Made by a program: the position numbers and the translations under genes. Below, one piece after another: positions 1 through 10,215 of a DNA stretch of 64,000 bases. Source of the stretch: Mytilus californianus (Eukaryota > Mollusca > Bivalvia > Mytilida > Mytilidae); assembly GCF_021869535.1 (NCBI RefSeq), contig NW_026262668.1, positions 76,405,558-76,469,557 of the forward strand, given 5' to 3'. The notes under the pieces were generated by a model. That model saw nothing but the letters and a program-made list of their open reading frames with translations, had not been told where the DNA came from and did not search any database. The first letter of the stretch is position 1. Each line of letters begins with the position of its first letter.

Positions 1-832
1 CAATGCTTGCAAAATGCGTGCTGATTTACAAACTTTGACCTTTAAACTTCACTCAAATGGGCATAGTAATTATAAAAATATACCGTCATAAGGAACAACT
101 GACGGGGATTTTAGATTTTTTGTAGACCACTATCAGAATTGTTGATGATTACTACGTTTGGAGGTCATTTGTTTCTAATCGTTAATTTGCTATCTTCATC
201 TGTTATTATATTTCAAATAAATTCGATCTATACAACCGTTCTATTGACTGGCATCCTGAATTTCAACCGTCAGTTTAAATTAAACTTATACATTATTATG
301 CTCCAGTAAAATAATTAAATATTGATATGTCCGTCATACCGGAACATGGTTTTTAAATTGGTTTTTAATTGATACAGTAAACTCAAGATTTTATCCTCTG
401 TTAGACCACATCACCTTTGTAGACATTATGTCTACAGTTATAATAAGCCGCCCGGTGTCTGTTTTCATGATACTATGAATGATGCCGTCCACCTACAAAT
501 ACTTCACACTGTTATGGTAAATAAAATGTTGCGGTTAAACACAAGTTTCCGCATATGTCGTGTCCACTTTAATGAAATCTTGCGAATAACCATCCCTATT
601 TCCCACATCCCCGTATTCTGACCAAATGCTGGTTATCAGATAAAATAATGGACAACAATTTTAAATTAGGTAATTGGTCTTGTTTGTACGAACATTCATT
701 TGAAAGAAATGTTGTTTACATGATAAACTTTCAAAGGGAAAGGTCAACATCCTCTGAACTTATGTCATCATTGTGCAATTCTTCAAACTGAGTTTCGAGA
801 TGCCTAAAAGTTCTATTTTGTCGACAGAAGAC
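1..832. other. Duplicated unit, no gene seen
   Basis: Closely matches 24746-25393 and 29543-29700. I see no coding frame of note and no named repeat here. The break in copy B at about position 655 of this copy is where the long Penelope element of copy B is inserted, so this stretch is the empty allele for it. Confidence 0.7.
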
Positions 833-1176
833 ATTTACATTTCAAATCTTTATTGCCATTACACCATACATTTATAGCATGTGACACAACATAACAAAAT
901 AAAAATAAACAATATCAACAAGGCCATTAATATACATAATGAAAGTAAATATTTCCAGAGTCCCCTGTCCTCAGTTCTATAGACTGTTTTAAAAAGGATC
1001 CAAGCTTATTTACCTGAATGTGTGATCTTGGGATGAGTATATATGTAATTTTATCTATATCATTTAAACCTGTAAAGTGCATATTCTCATTTATCAAAAA
1101 ATCAAAATAAACATTTATAATATTACTGTTACTATCACAATATAAAAAGAAATGATTTTAATCTTCATTTATTTTA
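833..1176 (-). pseudogene. 5'-truncated LINE 3' end (ORF2 C-terminus plus tail)
   Basis: Read on the minus strand, about 80 codons are open apart from one TAA, and they end in a stop at 929-927. The translation shows NHFFLYC followed by a hydrophobic and basic region, like the C-terminal zinc-knuckle region of LINE ORF2 proteins. After the stop come AATAAAG and TTTGAAATGTAAA, a typical short LINE tail. Copy B has GACTTTTACAAAACATG where this insert sits, so it is a private insertion in copy A; a (T)TTTAC duplication may flank it. The clade (CR1-like or other) cannot be decided from so short a piece. Confidence 0.6.
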
Positions 1177-1951
1177 CAAAACATGTTTTGAAATGTGCAT
1201 ACTAGTAATGATGTCAAATGGACAGTATATAAATGGACACGTTGGATGATAGACGTTTAAAATGTATCTTGACAATGTCATTAGTTCAGTCTATTTTCAT
1301 TTGTTCTTGTGCTGTCAACGCCAATCTTTTGATTCGATTTTGAAATATAATTTATTTATTAAATAGTGTACATTTATACCCCGAGGGATTGAAGGCATAT
1401 GAACGATATAGTGATATACACAATGCAAAACATTATAAAATATTTGAATCATCATATACCGGCAGTAAAAAGGCTATAATACTTATGCAGGTATGGTGTC
1501 CAAATTAAATGACGAGAGTCACATTGCATAATTACCAATAACGCAATACTAATTGATCGGATGCATTATTTTTTCTATTGTCGCATAACTTCACAACTAA
1601 ACTATTTTTACATTTTATTTTCCTCGTCACTTGAAATTGTATCCACTCGTTTCAATAAATTCAAGCATTTGCGGATTCAGATGACGTAGAGGGCGTACGC
1701 CCCCCTTTGGTTGGAAAGTATATCATTTTTTAGCATATAAAAACCTTCCAAAAAAAAAGGATTCGCATTGCTACGTTTGGCAGTATACATTTAAAACTTT
1801 TCTGGAATTACGTCACCCCTGAAAAAGTCCTGCATCCGTCCCTGTCAAGTTAGAACAAGTTTACAATATTGATGGAACAGTACAGTAGCTAATTAAATTT
1901 GAATTGATTTCATTTTTAATTGCTAGACAGTGTAGACTCATTTCTCGTATA
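1177..1951. repeat. Duplicated unit with an old GCGGATTCAG-type MITE
   Basis: Most of this stretch aligns to 29700-30520 in copy B and holds no coding frame. At about 1668-1844 lies a degenerate element that starts GCGGATTCAG and ends CTGCATCCGTCCCTG. It is a decayed relative of the GTGGCGGATCCAG inverted-repeat elements at 14389 and 61777. The same element is at 30246-30424, so it predates the duplication. Confidence 0.55.
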
Positions 1952-2866
1952 CTGTGAAAGTACTTTTATTCGTGGGGTACCAATTTTCGTTGCTTTTGTG
2001 GATGGCTTTATCCACGAATTTAAGCGTCCAACGAAATTTAAGAACTGTTGTCCAAATTAAGACATGGAAAGATCCCCATTACTGTAAGTTTTACTACATG
2101 GATACGGGCATATGATCTAGAGAGTACATTGAATATCAGAAAACGCACTATGAACTAAATATACAACTTCAGACAGGATTTTACCCATTTTATATTTAAA
2201 AAAACCTAAACTGTACAACTTTTAATCTTTTAATTCTCACGAAAAATTAGTTTTGATCGATAAAAGTCAGACTTCTGGTAGTGATATGTGATGATGAAGT
2301 ATTCATTTTATCTCCTCATAATTCTAATACGAAAAATAATTAATTTCATATTGGGCTTCATAAGAATTAATTCTACAATTTAAAGTAAATTTGTAGCAAT
2401 TGTTTTAAGTAACCGTTTTCTTTAAGTGACATGTTAATGGCCCAATTAACACCTTTTGTTGATCGTTAATCTGTTGATATATCGATCTCGGGTTAATTAG
2501 TTTCATCACGTCTGATTACATGTGTGCAACAATTAGAATATTTACTTTGCAATTTCCTTCAATCGAGAAAATATGTAAGCATAGATAAATCGGATTATTT
2601 CCGAAAGCAATTATCTTATTAAAAGTTTAATAAATGTTGTCAGTAAAGAAAGACGAACAAGTAAGTGAAAATGAACACTTTATTTTGCAATGTCCCACTT
2701 ATTATCATTAGACAACATATGATTATTTTCACGAGTATTCGTTTCTGATGGCTTTACATTTTTTTTCTTTCAAAAAACTAAAATCTACGAATTTAAGAAC
2801 CCACGAACATGTAACTTTTGCTCAAACCACGAAAATTGATACCCACGAATAAAACTACTTTCACAG
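1952..2866. mobile_element. Non-autonomous DNA transposon (MITE) with TA duplication
   Basis: Both ends carry CTGTGAAAGTA, with the inverted arms continuing for at least 45 bp through TTTTATTCGTGGG and CAATTTTCGT. The element is flanked by TA (1950-1951 and 2867-2868). Copy B at 30516-30530 reads CGCATATATAATTT, exactly the expected empty site with one TA. Internal sequence has no transposase; two small open frames are shadows. The TA target site suggests mobilisation by a Tc1/mariner-related enzyme, but the family is inferred only from the target site. Confidence 0.85.
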
Positions 2867-3927
2867 TATATAATTTCAAAACTAAGTTTTTATATGTCTA
2901 TGACTATATTACCGTGTACATATTAATCGGTTACTTAAAATGCAATAATTACAGAGTAAAATATATTCATGATATCATCAGTATTAGAAAATTGTATTGA
3001 AACAAAATACCTTCTATTGCAAAATTCATGACTGTTTTATTGCTTCGATCGGAATTCAAAAAGCACGTCAAACCTTTGTAAGAGTAAATTAATTTTTTAT
3101 CATCACATCCTATTTCAAACTGACACCAACTCAAAATTAATATCACCAAACTGTTATCAAGTATTGATTTGATGCAATATTCAAATCCCAGAAAGGAAAT
3201 TGAAAATGTTAATAATGAAGAGAGATATAAAGGGAATTGAAAATATTAACAAGGGGATGAGATATAAAGGGAATTGAAAATATAAACAAGGGCTGAGATA
3301 TAAAGGGAATTGAAAATATTAACAAGGGCTGAGATATAAAGGGAATTGAAATATTAACAAGGGAGTGAGATATAAAGAGAATTGTAAATATTAACAAGGG
3401 GGTGAGATATAAACGGAATTGTAAATATTAACAAGGGGTGAGCTATAAAGGGAATTGAAAATATAAACAAGGGGTGAGATATAAAGGAGGCAATAGCTAT
3501 AGTTATAGTTTCATAAACAAATGATTTTTACAACAAAACAATATATAGATAAACATTTTTCATTTATTTTGAATAAAAATACAGGAGCACAATTCTACTG
3601 AATAGCCGGAATCAAAATCTCCTAATTTGGTGCATTTTGTTAGATTTTTGACAATATGATATATGAAATATCTGTTTGAAACAAAAATTAAGGATGTCAT
3701 ATATTCACGACTTACTATAACTACTTATACGAGTGTAACTGATGGAGCAGTAATTGCTGAACCTACCCGAGAAAAAATATTACCCCCGTTAAAGAGTGAG
3801 GTTCGTGTTGCTCATTTTTCAGTTTTAAGTGAAGTGTTATGTGGAATGGTGTTCGCCTTTTTTTGTTATTGTGATGTCGGTCTCTCCGAACCGGATTTCA
3901 AATATTGATATTGAAAATTTTTATAGT
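2867..3927. repeat. Duplicated unit with a tandem array of about 37-bp units
   Basis: At about 3190-3490 roughly eight imperfect copies of a unit built on GGGAATTGAAAATATTAACA and GAGATATAAA stand in tandem. The homologous array in copy B (30833-31020) has about five units, so it changed length after duplication. Open frames across the array on the minus strand merely translate the repeat. From 3660 on the sequence aligns with 31180 and 55580 and includes a faded piece of the GGTTCGTGTTGCTCA repeat. Confidence 0.8.
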
Positions 3928-4130
3928 ATCTCGCGTTTTCGCCTTTGTATTTTCAAAGGTGAAATCGCGAAAGCGAAAACGAGAAAACGTGAAAGCGGAA
4001 ACGGGAAATCAAATACATTTCGTAATTTTGCGTTTTTACGAGAAAATGTGAAAACGCGAAATCGCGAAAACGGAAAATGAATTTGAAAATACAAAGGCAA
4101 CAACGCAAAAACGCGAAATTGGTCACATTC
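3928..4130. repeat. Inverted-repeat element rich in GCGAAAACG motifs
   Basis: Inverted arms containing CGCCTTTGTATTTTCAAA enclose a purine-rich core made of many GCGAAA and GAAAACG words. The same element is at 31447-31585 (shortened) and 55852-56025, in the same place of all three unit copies, so it is older than the duplications. No coding potential; frames over it are low-complexity lysine/arginine or phenylalanine/arginine runs. Confidence 0.7.
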
Positions 4131-4360
4131 GGCTTCCATAGCTAAGTATATAGAAATATCTTAGACTCAAAATCAAATAAGTGGTTAGCTTTGTATTGAC
4201 ATGATTGATGAATTTGATGAAGGATTCCAGCATTGTCAACGTTTTTTGTTTTCTGCTTTGCTCAACATTGTTTCAAAAATATCGTGCTTTACAAACAAAC
4301 CAAGATCGTATATTCAATAATTTAGATATTTCTCGGAAGTAATGTGATCCGAAACAAACA

Positions 4361-6379
4361 TATTATGGAATATCCGTTTCACAGATGATAGCGAATAAAT
4401 TCCAATTGTCGTAACCACAATCCCGTCCCCTTTTCCCCGAATGTGACCTACCGAATTAGACTTATTACTGGGGTTGTACTAACATGATTAACACGACGGG
4501 TGCCACATGTGGAGCAGATACCCTTCCGGAGCACCTGAGATCACCCCCAGTTTTTGGTGGGGTTCGTGTTGCTCAGTCTTTGGTTTTCTCTTTGGATATC
4601 TCATGGTCCTAAGTTCAGAGAACCCCAACACATCAATTGGAACCATAACTTCAAAATAATTCCATTGAGGACTACGCCAAAGCACGGGCTAAACGAGAAG
4701 AAGTTGAACTGGACACTTTGTCAGAATGGGTCAAAACAATCAGGTCTCTCATAAAACGTCGAATTCATAAGTTGAAAAACTGTGTGAATGATCGACCGAA
4801 GTCCGTTTTCAGAGACAAAGAAGCTGAGAAATGTCTATCATCTCTTCATGCTAAATATGTTGTTGTTTCTGCGGACAAAGCTTCAAATAATATTGTCTTT
4901 GTATGTAAATCGTACTACTACGAGTGTCTTGTAAAAGAATTAGGAATAAATGAGCACTCAGGTAATCCCACATACAAAAACATATCATTTGACAAGGATG
5001 AGATTTTGGCGAATCATAAGTCCTTCATGGCTTCAATGAACATTACTTTGAACAGCAAATCTGAGGACTTACTTTGTTTGTATTGGATACCTAAGCTTCA
5101 CAAAATTCCGTACAAACAACGGTACATTTCCGGCTCATCTGCATGTTCTACAAAGGAATTGTCCAGTGGATTGATAAAAATTCTGTCCATAGTGAAAGAG
5201 GGTCTTCATAAATACTGTGAAACTACTTACTCGCGTAATGGTATAAACCATATGTGAATTCTAAAAAAACTCTAAAGAACTTCTGGATTATTTTTAATCT
5301 CAATCTTTCTCTGAAATTAATTCTATCAAAAACTTCTGATTTTTCAACCCTGTAAACCACCATTCCCCATGTGAAATTGAAAAATCATCTAAACGATATA
5401 ATCCACAATGCTATTCAACATAAAAATGGTAGCATACGCTAGAAATTTATTACTTTGGGATACCATACGGCGTATTCTGTTAATAGTGAACAAAAAGGTA
5501 AAACATGCTACACAGAGGAACAAGTGATCAGTATGCTGGAGTTTCTTATTGACAACATATTTGTTGAATTTTGAGGTAGAATTTTTCAACAAATTGTCGG
5601 CATTCCTATGGGCACGAACTGTGCGCCTTTCCTTGACGACCTCTTCTTATTTTCATATGGGTCGGAGTTCCTTCAGACACTTGTCAAAAAAAAAAAAGAT
5701 TAAAGAAGCCAGAGCATTAAATTTCACATTCAGATATATTGATGATGTTCTTTCGATTTACAATCAAAAATTTTCGGATTGGGTTCCTTTAATATATCCT
5801 TCAGAACTAGAAATTAAAGAAACAACAGACACGGCTTCCTCCACCTCATTTTTAGACTTATACCTCGAATTTGAGATAAGCGGTCATCTCAGTACCATAA
5901 TCTATGATAAACGAGACGATTTTAATTTTGAAATTATCAATCCCCCCACCCCCTTTAGTAGCAATATACCAACTTCACCTGCATATGGGATATACATTTC
6001 CCAACTCATTCGGCTTGCAGCTGCTACTCAGACTTTATAAAACCAGTGTCTGAGCAGAAAGTTGATGAACCAGGGTTTTTTGGTAATATCCTCTTGGCGT
6101 GGCTCGGTACTTATACATCACGCCATTACATTATTGTGCTATCGTCATTTTTTGTATTCTTGTCTTTCATTTTTGCATATGTGCTTTGCCTATATGCCAT
6201 TTTGTTTTTCTTGAATTTTCCTTGGAGTTCGGTATTTTTGTTATTTTAATTTTTCTATGTTGTGTTTTGTGTGCTATTGCTTGTCTGTTGGTCATTTTCT
6301 TTTTTAGCCATGGCGTTGTCAGTTTATTTTCGACTTATGAGTTTGAATGTACCTTTGGTATTTTTTTCCTCTCTTTTTT
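4361..6379 (+). mobile_element. Penelope-like retroelement, decayed, copy 1
   Basis: Private insertion in copy A. Copies B and C run straight from AAACATATT into AATGGGT(C/A)TATCAAC, which in A flank this element. At the left (4361-4590) is a segment with ACGACGGGTGCCACATG and TGGGGTTCGTGTTGCTCAG. It is followed abruptly by the RT region, which starts near GPKFREP, and at the right by a terminal segment with CCATGGCGTTGTCAG. Having terminal-type sequence on both sides of the RT fits the pseudo-LTR and tandem arrangements known in Penelope-like elements. The GIY-YIG part is missing, so the copy is 5'-truncated relative to copy 2 at 25393-29540. Confidence 0.8.
4598..6040 (+). pseudogene. Penelope-like reverse transcriptase, broken
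   Basis: Matches the RT of copy 2 along its length. Segments seen are the GPK-x-R-x-P start, ADKASNNIVF, LYWIPKLHK, DFSTL-TTIPH (motif A region), VGIPMGTNCAP and FRYIDDVLS, where the YIDD box carries the catalytic aspartates. The frame is broken by shifts near 4700, 5270 and in an A-run near 5690. It is also broken by TGA at 5255-5257 (TGG in copy 2) and by TAA in the motif A tyrosine codon. A further TGA at 5572-5574 is shared with copy 2 (see findings). The element cannot make a full RT as it stands. Confidence 0.85.
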
Positions 6380-7368
6380 AATGGGTCTATCAACAAACTG
6401 GACAATGACATGGGTACATCAGATCGTTCGATAGCACTCTCATTTTTGTTAGAGTTTGCATTTTCAAATAATTTTCATTGTTGTCATTTGTTTTCGTAAC
6501 ATCTATACGTGTCGTATCGAATAGTGTTGGATATTTTCCCACTGAGAATAGTGTGTATGTATGAAAGAAGATGTTGAGGAGGGAATACGTCAATGAAACA
6601 TCAACCCAACGATACAAATTATCAAAATACACATACATTGTATGCATTCAGTTATTTGGAAATATTTCTGATATTTTTGAATTTAACTATTATTGCTTTT
6701 TCTTAACATTTTCATGGTTTTTTTACTGTTTTTTTCTTACTTTTTTTTCGTTTGTTCGTTCTTTTCTGGTCAACATTGCAGCATTGAACTGTTTTTAGAA
6801 AAAGAGAATTAATATTGAAGTTAAACAATGTATTAATATTTTTTTCTTTCGTTTAGTTATATAGCATTAGACATGTTTAGGAAGAACTGCAAAAACCTGA
6901 GCATAACATGTCAGGGTTTATAATGGTGAAGTTGAAGCCATCCCTTCGAATGATTTGGTTGACCTTTATGGAATATCTGTGTCACAGATGATCATGGATA
7001 AGTTTCAAATTTAGTAGCAACAAACCCGTCCCCTTTTGCTCGATTGTGACATAACCGAATTTTACTTCCATAATCAAAACGTAGGGGGCCACTAGCTTAC
7101 CATTCCGGAGAACCTGAAATTACACTAGGGTTTTGGTGGGGTTCGTGTTGCTCAGTTTGAAGTGTTTCGTGTAGTGTTTGGTAGAATGTTATTTTTCGAT
7201 TCGGAATTTGTTGTCAGTGGTTCTTCGACTTAATTTTCCCCCTCTTTTTTGCTTCTCATAATGATTTGATTGTCCTTTTTATATTGACGCATTTTACTTA
7301 GACGAAATAAATGTTATACCCCCCCCCCCTAAAGTAACTAGTACTAAGCACAAACTATATTATGTATA
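6380..7368. repeat. Duplicated unit with old GTTCGTGTTGCTCAG repeat
   Basis: Aligns to 31816-32108 plus 37202-37970 in copy B and 56264-56740 in copy C. From about 6955 to 7260 it is an old copy of the Penelope terminal-type repeat (TGGAATATC, CCCGTCCCCTTTT, GGTGGGGTTCGTGTTGCTCAG), present at 37510-37750 and 56340-56600 too. A C-run at 7319-7329 is much longer in copy B. The site TTCTGA at 6666-6671 is the empty target of the foldback element in copy B. Confidence 0.7.
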
Positions 7369-9189
7369 TGTTAGCGGCAATAAGTGAAATTAGGCATTAA
7401 GCTTAAATCCTAGGCAATAAGCTAACGCCTAGGCAGTAAGTCTATTGCCTAAATAATGTTAGGCATTACTCTTAAATCCTGAAAATTATACCCAGGCATT
7501 AATGATAATGCCTAAACTAAAATGAGAGTACATAAAAAGAAATTTATTCAAAGTTAAAATACATTTTGTACATAATAAAATAATAAAAACTGAAGTTTGA
7601 ATGTCAATTACATGAAATAAAATCATAAGTAAAATATTGATTTTAAAACTCATTGAATAAAACTCTTAAAATATATGTAAACTTGTTGGATATGTGTCTC
7701 ATTAGCAATCGTACTACATCTCCTTATTTTTATATTGATAGATAGTTGTATTGCAATTCATTTGTTACCAATTGGTGCGGAGCTATGGCACAGACTAGTT
7801 CTGTTTTAATTTTTTCTAGCATTTGTACCTGGTGATCGTCCAATATCTTTATGTAGAGCAGAATTCTTTTGTATATATGAACAAATTTGATTCCAATTGA
7901 CCACTGTTTATTCGTTGTTCCTCATCCATGCAGTAAGCATGTCATGAATATTTCCGTTTGACCACTCAATACTACCCTGTGATTGGAGATGTATTGGCCT
8001 TCGATGAACAATAACTAGTTCTGGCCACATTAGCATTAATTCAAATATAACCTTAGCTGTAAATTCACGACCTTTGTCCCTTTGCTGTTTATGTGACACA
8101 CCAAATATTGTGAAAACATAAACTAAATTAGAAGCCTCCTTTGAAGCACTTTTTGACGTAAGAGCTCTAGTAATATATTTGTTTAGGTGATCTTGGTACA
8201 CATAATGAAAATATAGTTTCTATCTTACTTTGATCGGAAATCGATTAAATCAACCTGTCCTCTTCTGTAAAACTCTTTGGATAAAACGGGTTTTAATGCT
8301 ACTTCCTTCTCTATGCACATTGTATCATGATACAATTTTAACAAAATTGAAGAAACAGTACAATTGAATCATGGAAAATGCTTGCAAAGCCATTATTAGG
8401 TTGTTTAATTCTACGTTCTATAATAATAATAGACCGCTTTGACATTTCTTCGTGTGTTTTTCCCAAAATACCATACAGTTCCTCTAGAAAAACATAAACT
8501 TAGAAATTTCCCTCAACATTCTCTATTACCTTAGCTACCAGTCTTTCAAACCTCCAATGGTAAAAAATTGTCATACCATTTAAAATTGTCTGATTTTGAA
8601 AGTTTAATCTTTGTCAAATGATCATTGTATTTTGCCTTGGGTATATGATCTTTGTTTTCCCTGATATTCCGCAAAGAATCAAGAAATTTGTTGTTGCTTA
8701 AATGCTAATAATTCAGATTAAGAAGTGAAAAGACAAGATGGGTGTTTAAGAAAATTGTCATATCCAATAAAACAAATGAAAAGATGATGTGACTGGCAGA
8801 TTTTAAAAATTTTTGACCAGCTCAAAGCGGTTCGACAATTAAAGAGCAATAACACAAAGAAATACGAGTAAGTTCTGTTTTGAATACGAAAATATACTAA
8901 AAATTAAAGATCTTTTAAATCAGTTTATATTAGTTTCTGAAATATAATTTTTAAAATATTATTAATGAAGAATATTTCACCAAATTAACATGTATTAGGA
9001 CGATAAACAAAAATCCCAAAATAATCTTTTTGCCTGAAATAATGTTTGGCAATAGGTTGAATAATCATCATCAGATTTCAGAAAATAAGCTTAATGCCTG
9101 GAAATTTCAGGCAACAACTTAATGCCTAGGCGTTAGCTTATTGCCTAGGGTTTAAGCTTAATGCCTAATTTCACTTATTGCCGCTAGCA
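7369..9189 (-). mobile_element. Ginger-type DNA transposon, decayed
   Basis: Ends are TGTTAGCGGCAATAAGTG at the left and the inverse of TGCTAGCGGCAATAAGTG at the right. The arms continue inward with repeated AGGCAATAAGCT and AGGCATTAAGCTTAA words. A TATA duplication flanks it (7365-7368, 9190-9193), and copy B at about 37970 has CATGTATACAAACG, exactly one TATA. Ginger elements are known to have termini starting TGTNR, 4-bp duplications and an integrase-like transposase; all three fit. The coding strand is minus. Confidence 0.85.
7908..8295 (-). pseudogene. Integrase-like transposase (Ginger / KRBA2-like), partial
   Basis: On the minus strand, an open stretch of 97 codons (8201-7908) reads like the end of an integrase catalytic core. 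It has DKGREF, the position of the second catalytic aspartate (DNGREF in relatives), then WPELVIVH, and QGSIEWSN with the catalytic glutamate. Just upstream (about 8290-8225) RRGQVDLIDFR supplies the first aspartate, separated by a TAA and a frame change. Further upstream to about 8450 weakly similar codons continue with several stops. The zinc-binding N-terminus and the C-terminus are not readable. Such a core is known from Ginger transposons and their domesticated KRBA2-like relatives. No function is expected from this copy. Confidence 0.8.
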
Positions 9190-9193
9190 TATA

Positions 9194-9427
9194 CAAACGT
9201 ACAGGTTGAGTTTCAAAACATAAATTGACTAAATGTTATGTTTGATTTAAATTTGTTGCACATCATTACATCGAAAGTTTATTTTCAGACAGAAACATTT
9301 ATTGCAGAATAACATATGAATTTTTAATCATTTAGTATTTAAGCCAATTCACTGTTAACATTTAGATCATTGCATGGTGAATAATGAACTGACTTAACAT
9401 GTGAATATAAATTTCTATTTTGTAATA
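9194..9427 (+). promoter_or_regulatory. Conserved 5' flank of the signal-peptide exon
   Basis: About 230 bp upstream of the exon are conserved in copy C (56745-56969) and still alignable in the diverged copy D (50260-50443), including TTTTTAAT(C/T)ATTTAG and AAGCCAAT. Copy B has lost the last part through a deletion of about 165 bp. Conservation of this flank with the exon suggests a 5' UTR and promoter. No TATA box can be singled out in such AT-rich sequence, so the role is inferred. Confidence 0.35.
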
Positions 9428-9476
9428 ATGATAATCTGGAATATATTTGTGTGCTTTCTCATCCTGTTTATACAAG
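9428..9476 (+). CDS. First coding exon, signal-peptide-like, copy A
   Basis: ATG at 9428 opens 16 codons giving a strongly hydrophobic peptide (MIIWNIFVCFLILFIQ) and then one base before CAAG|GTATGT, a good splice donor at 9477. In copy C the upstream codon is also ATG, and in D the ATG aligns there; in A that codon has become ATA, so A starts one codon later. Hydrophobic residues and the cysteine are kept between A and the diverged copy D, as expected of a secretion signal encoded in a phase-1 first exon. The frame stays open past the donor to 9586, which is probably intron. No second exon is recognised, so the product is unknown. Confidence 0.5.
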
Positions 9477-10020
9477 GTATGTTGTTTTATGCATTATATT
9501 CAAGGATAAGGTATTTATACGAAGACGGCATTGTTGAAAGGCTAATCTATAAAATAACACCTGATCAGGTGTTAGTAGGATATTAATCTGTCAAATATCA
9601 TAAGTAATATGTATGAAACGTCATTCATAGTTGCTTCAAGAATTCAAATTGTTTTTCACTAAAGCAAAATCTATACAAAAGCTATCAGAATTGTCACATT
9701 TCAGTTCTTCCCATTCATAATAAGAAATAGCAACAGTCTTGATTAAAAGGTTACTTTCCACACAATACAAAGTTTTGATCAAAGAGAAATATCTGGAGGG
9801 GTGAGGTTTCCCAACAGTCCACCTGTTCTCTCATTTTTTCTTTACAATTGTTTGTAATGGAAGGATCTAGTTACACCTTGATAAATAGACGAGAACGTTT
9901 AATTGATTAACTGACGACAGTTACTTTTAAATGCATCAATTTTCTTCTCACTCTGGTAATCATGGTAATGTTAATAATTGAGTATAGCAGCTAATTCAAC
10001 GTTGACAAAATCCTACTTAA
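9477..10020. other. Duplicated unit, putative intron sequence
   Basis: Follows the exon and aligns with 38117-38880 plus 41200-41470 in copy B and with 60441-60940 in copy C. Copies B and C share CACAATACAAAGTTT with it. The site near 9748-9756 is the empty target for the hAT-like element of copy B. No coding frame or RNA gene seen. Confidence 0.6.
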
Positions 10021-10215
10021 GCGCGTAAAATGCAAACATTAAACATTGGAATTAGTATGGGGTACTATATTATCAATTTACCAATGGTCTTATGGGGTTT
10101 GCTCATTTTTGTAGGCCGTACAGTGACCTTTTGTTGTTATCTTCTTAGTCACACGGTCTCTGGTGGAGACTTGTCTCATTGGCAATCATATCATATCTTC
10201 TTATTTTTATATTAG
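10020..10215 (+). repeat. SINE-like interspersed repeat (CTCATTGGCAATCATA family)
   Basis: Contains GGCCGTACAGTGACC, GGTGGAGACTTGTCTCATTG and ends in CTTCTTATTTTTATATTAG. The same element is at 41500-41670 and 60960-61130, so it predates the duplication. Other members on the plus strand are near 21430 and 22800, and members on the minus strand lie in 35270-36560 and near 54230. I know this family as very frequent in mussel sequences. No polymerase III box was identified, so its class is unsure. Confidence 0.65.

Noticed and set aside
3209-3397. Minus-strand 62-codon frame with repeated ISQPL words
   Set aside because: Translation of the approximately 37-bp tandem array.
5255-5257. TGA as a second selenocysteine codon in Penelope copy 1
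   Set aside because: Copy 2 has TGG (tryptophan) in the aligned codon, so a simple G-to-A nonsense change is the better explanation.
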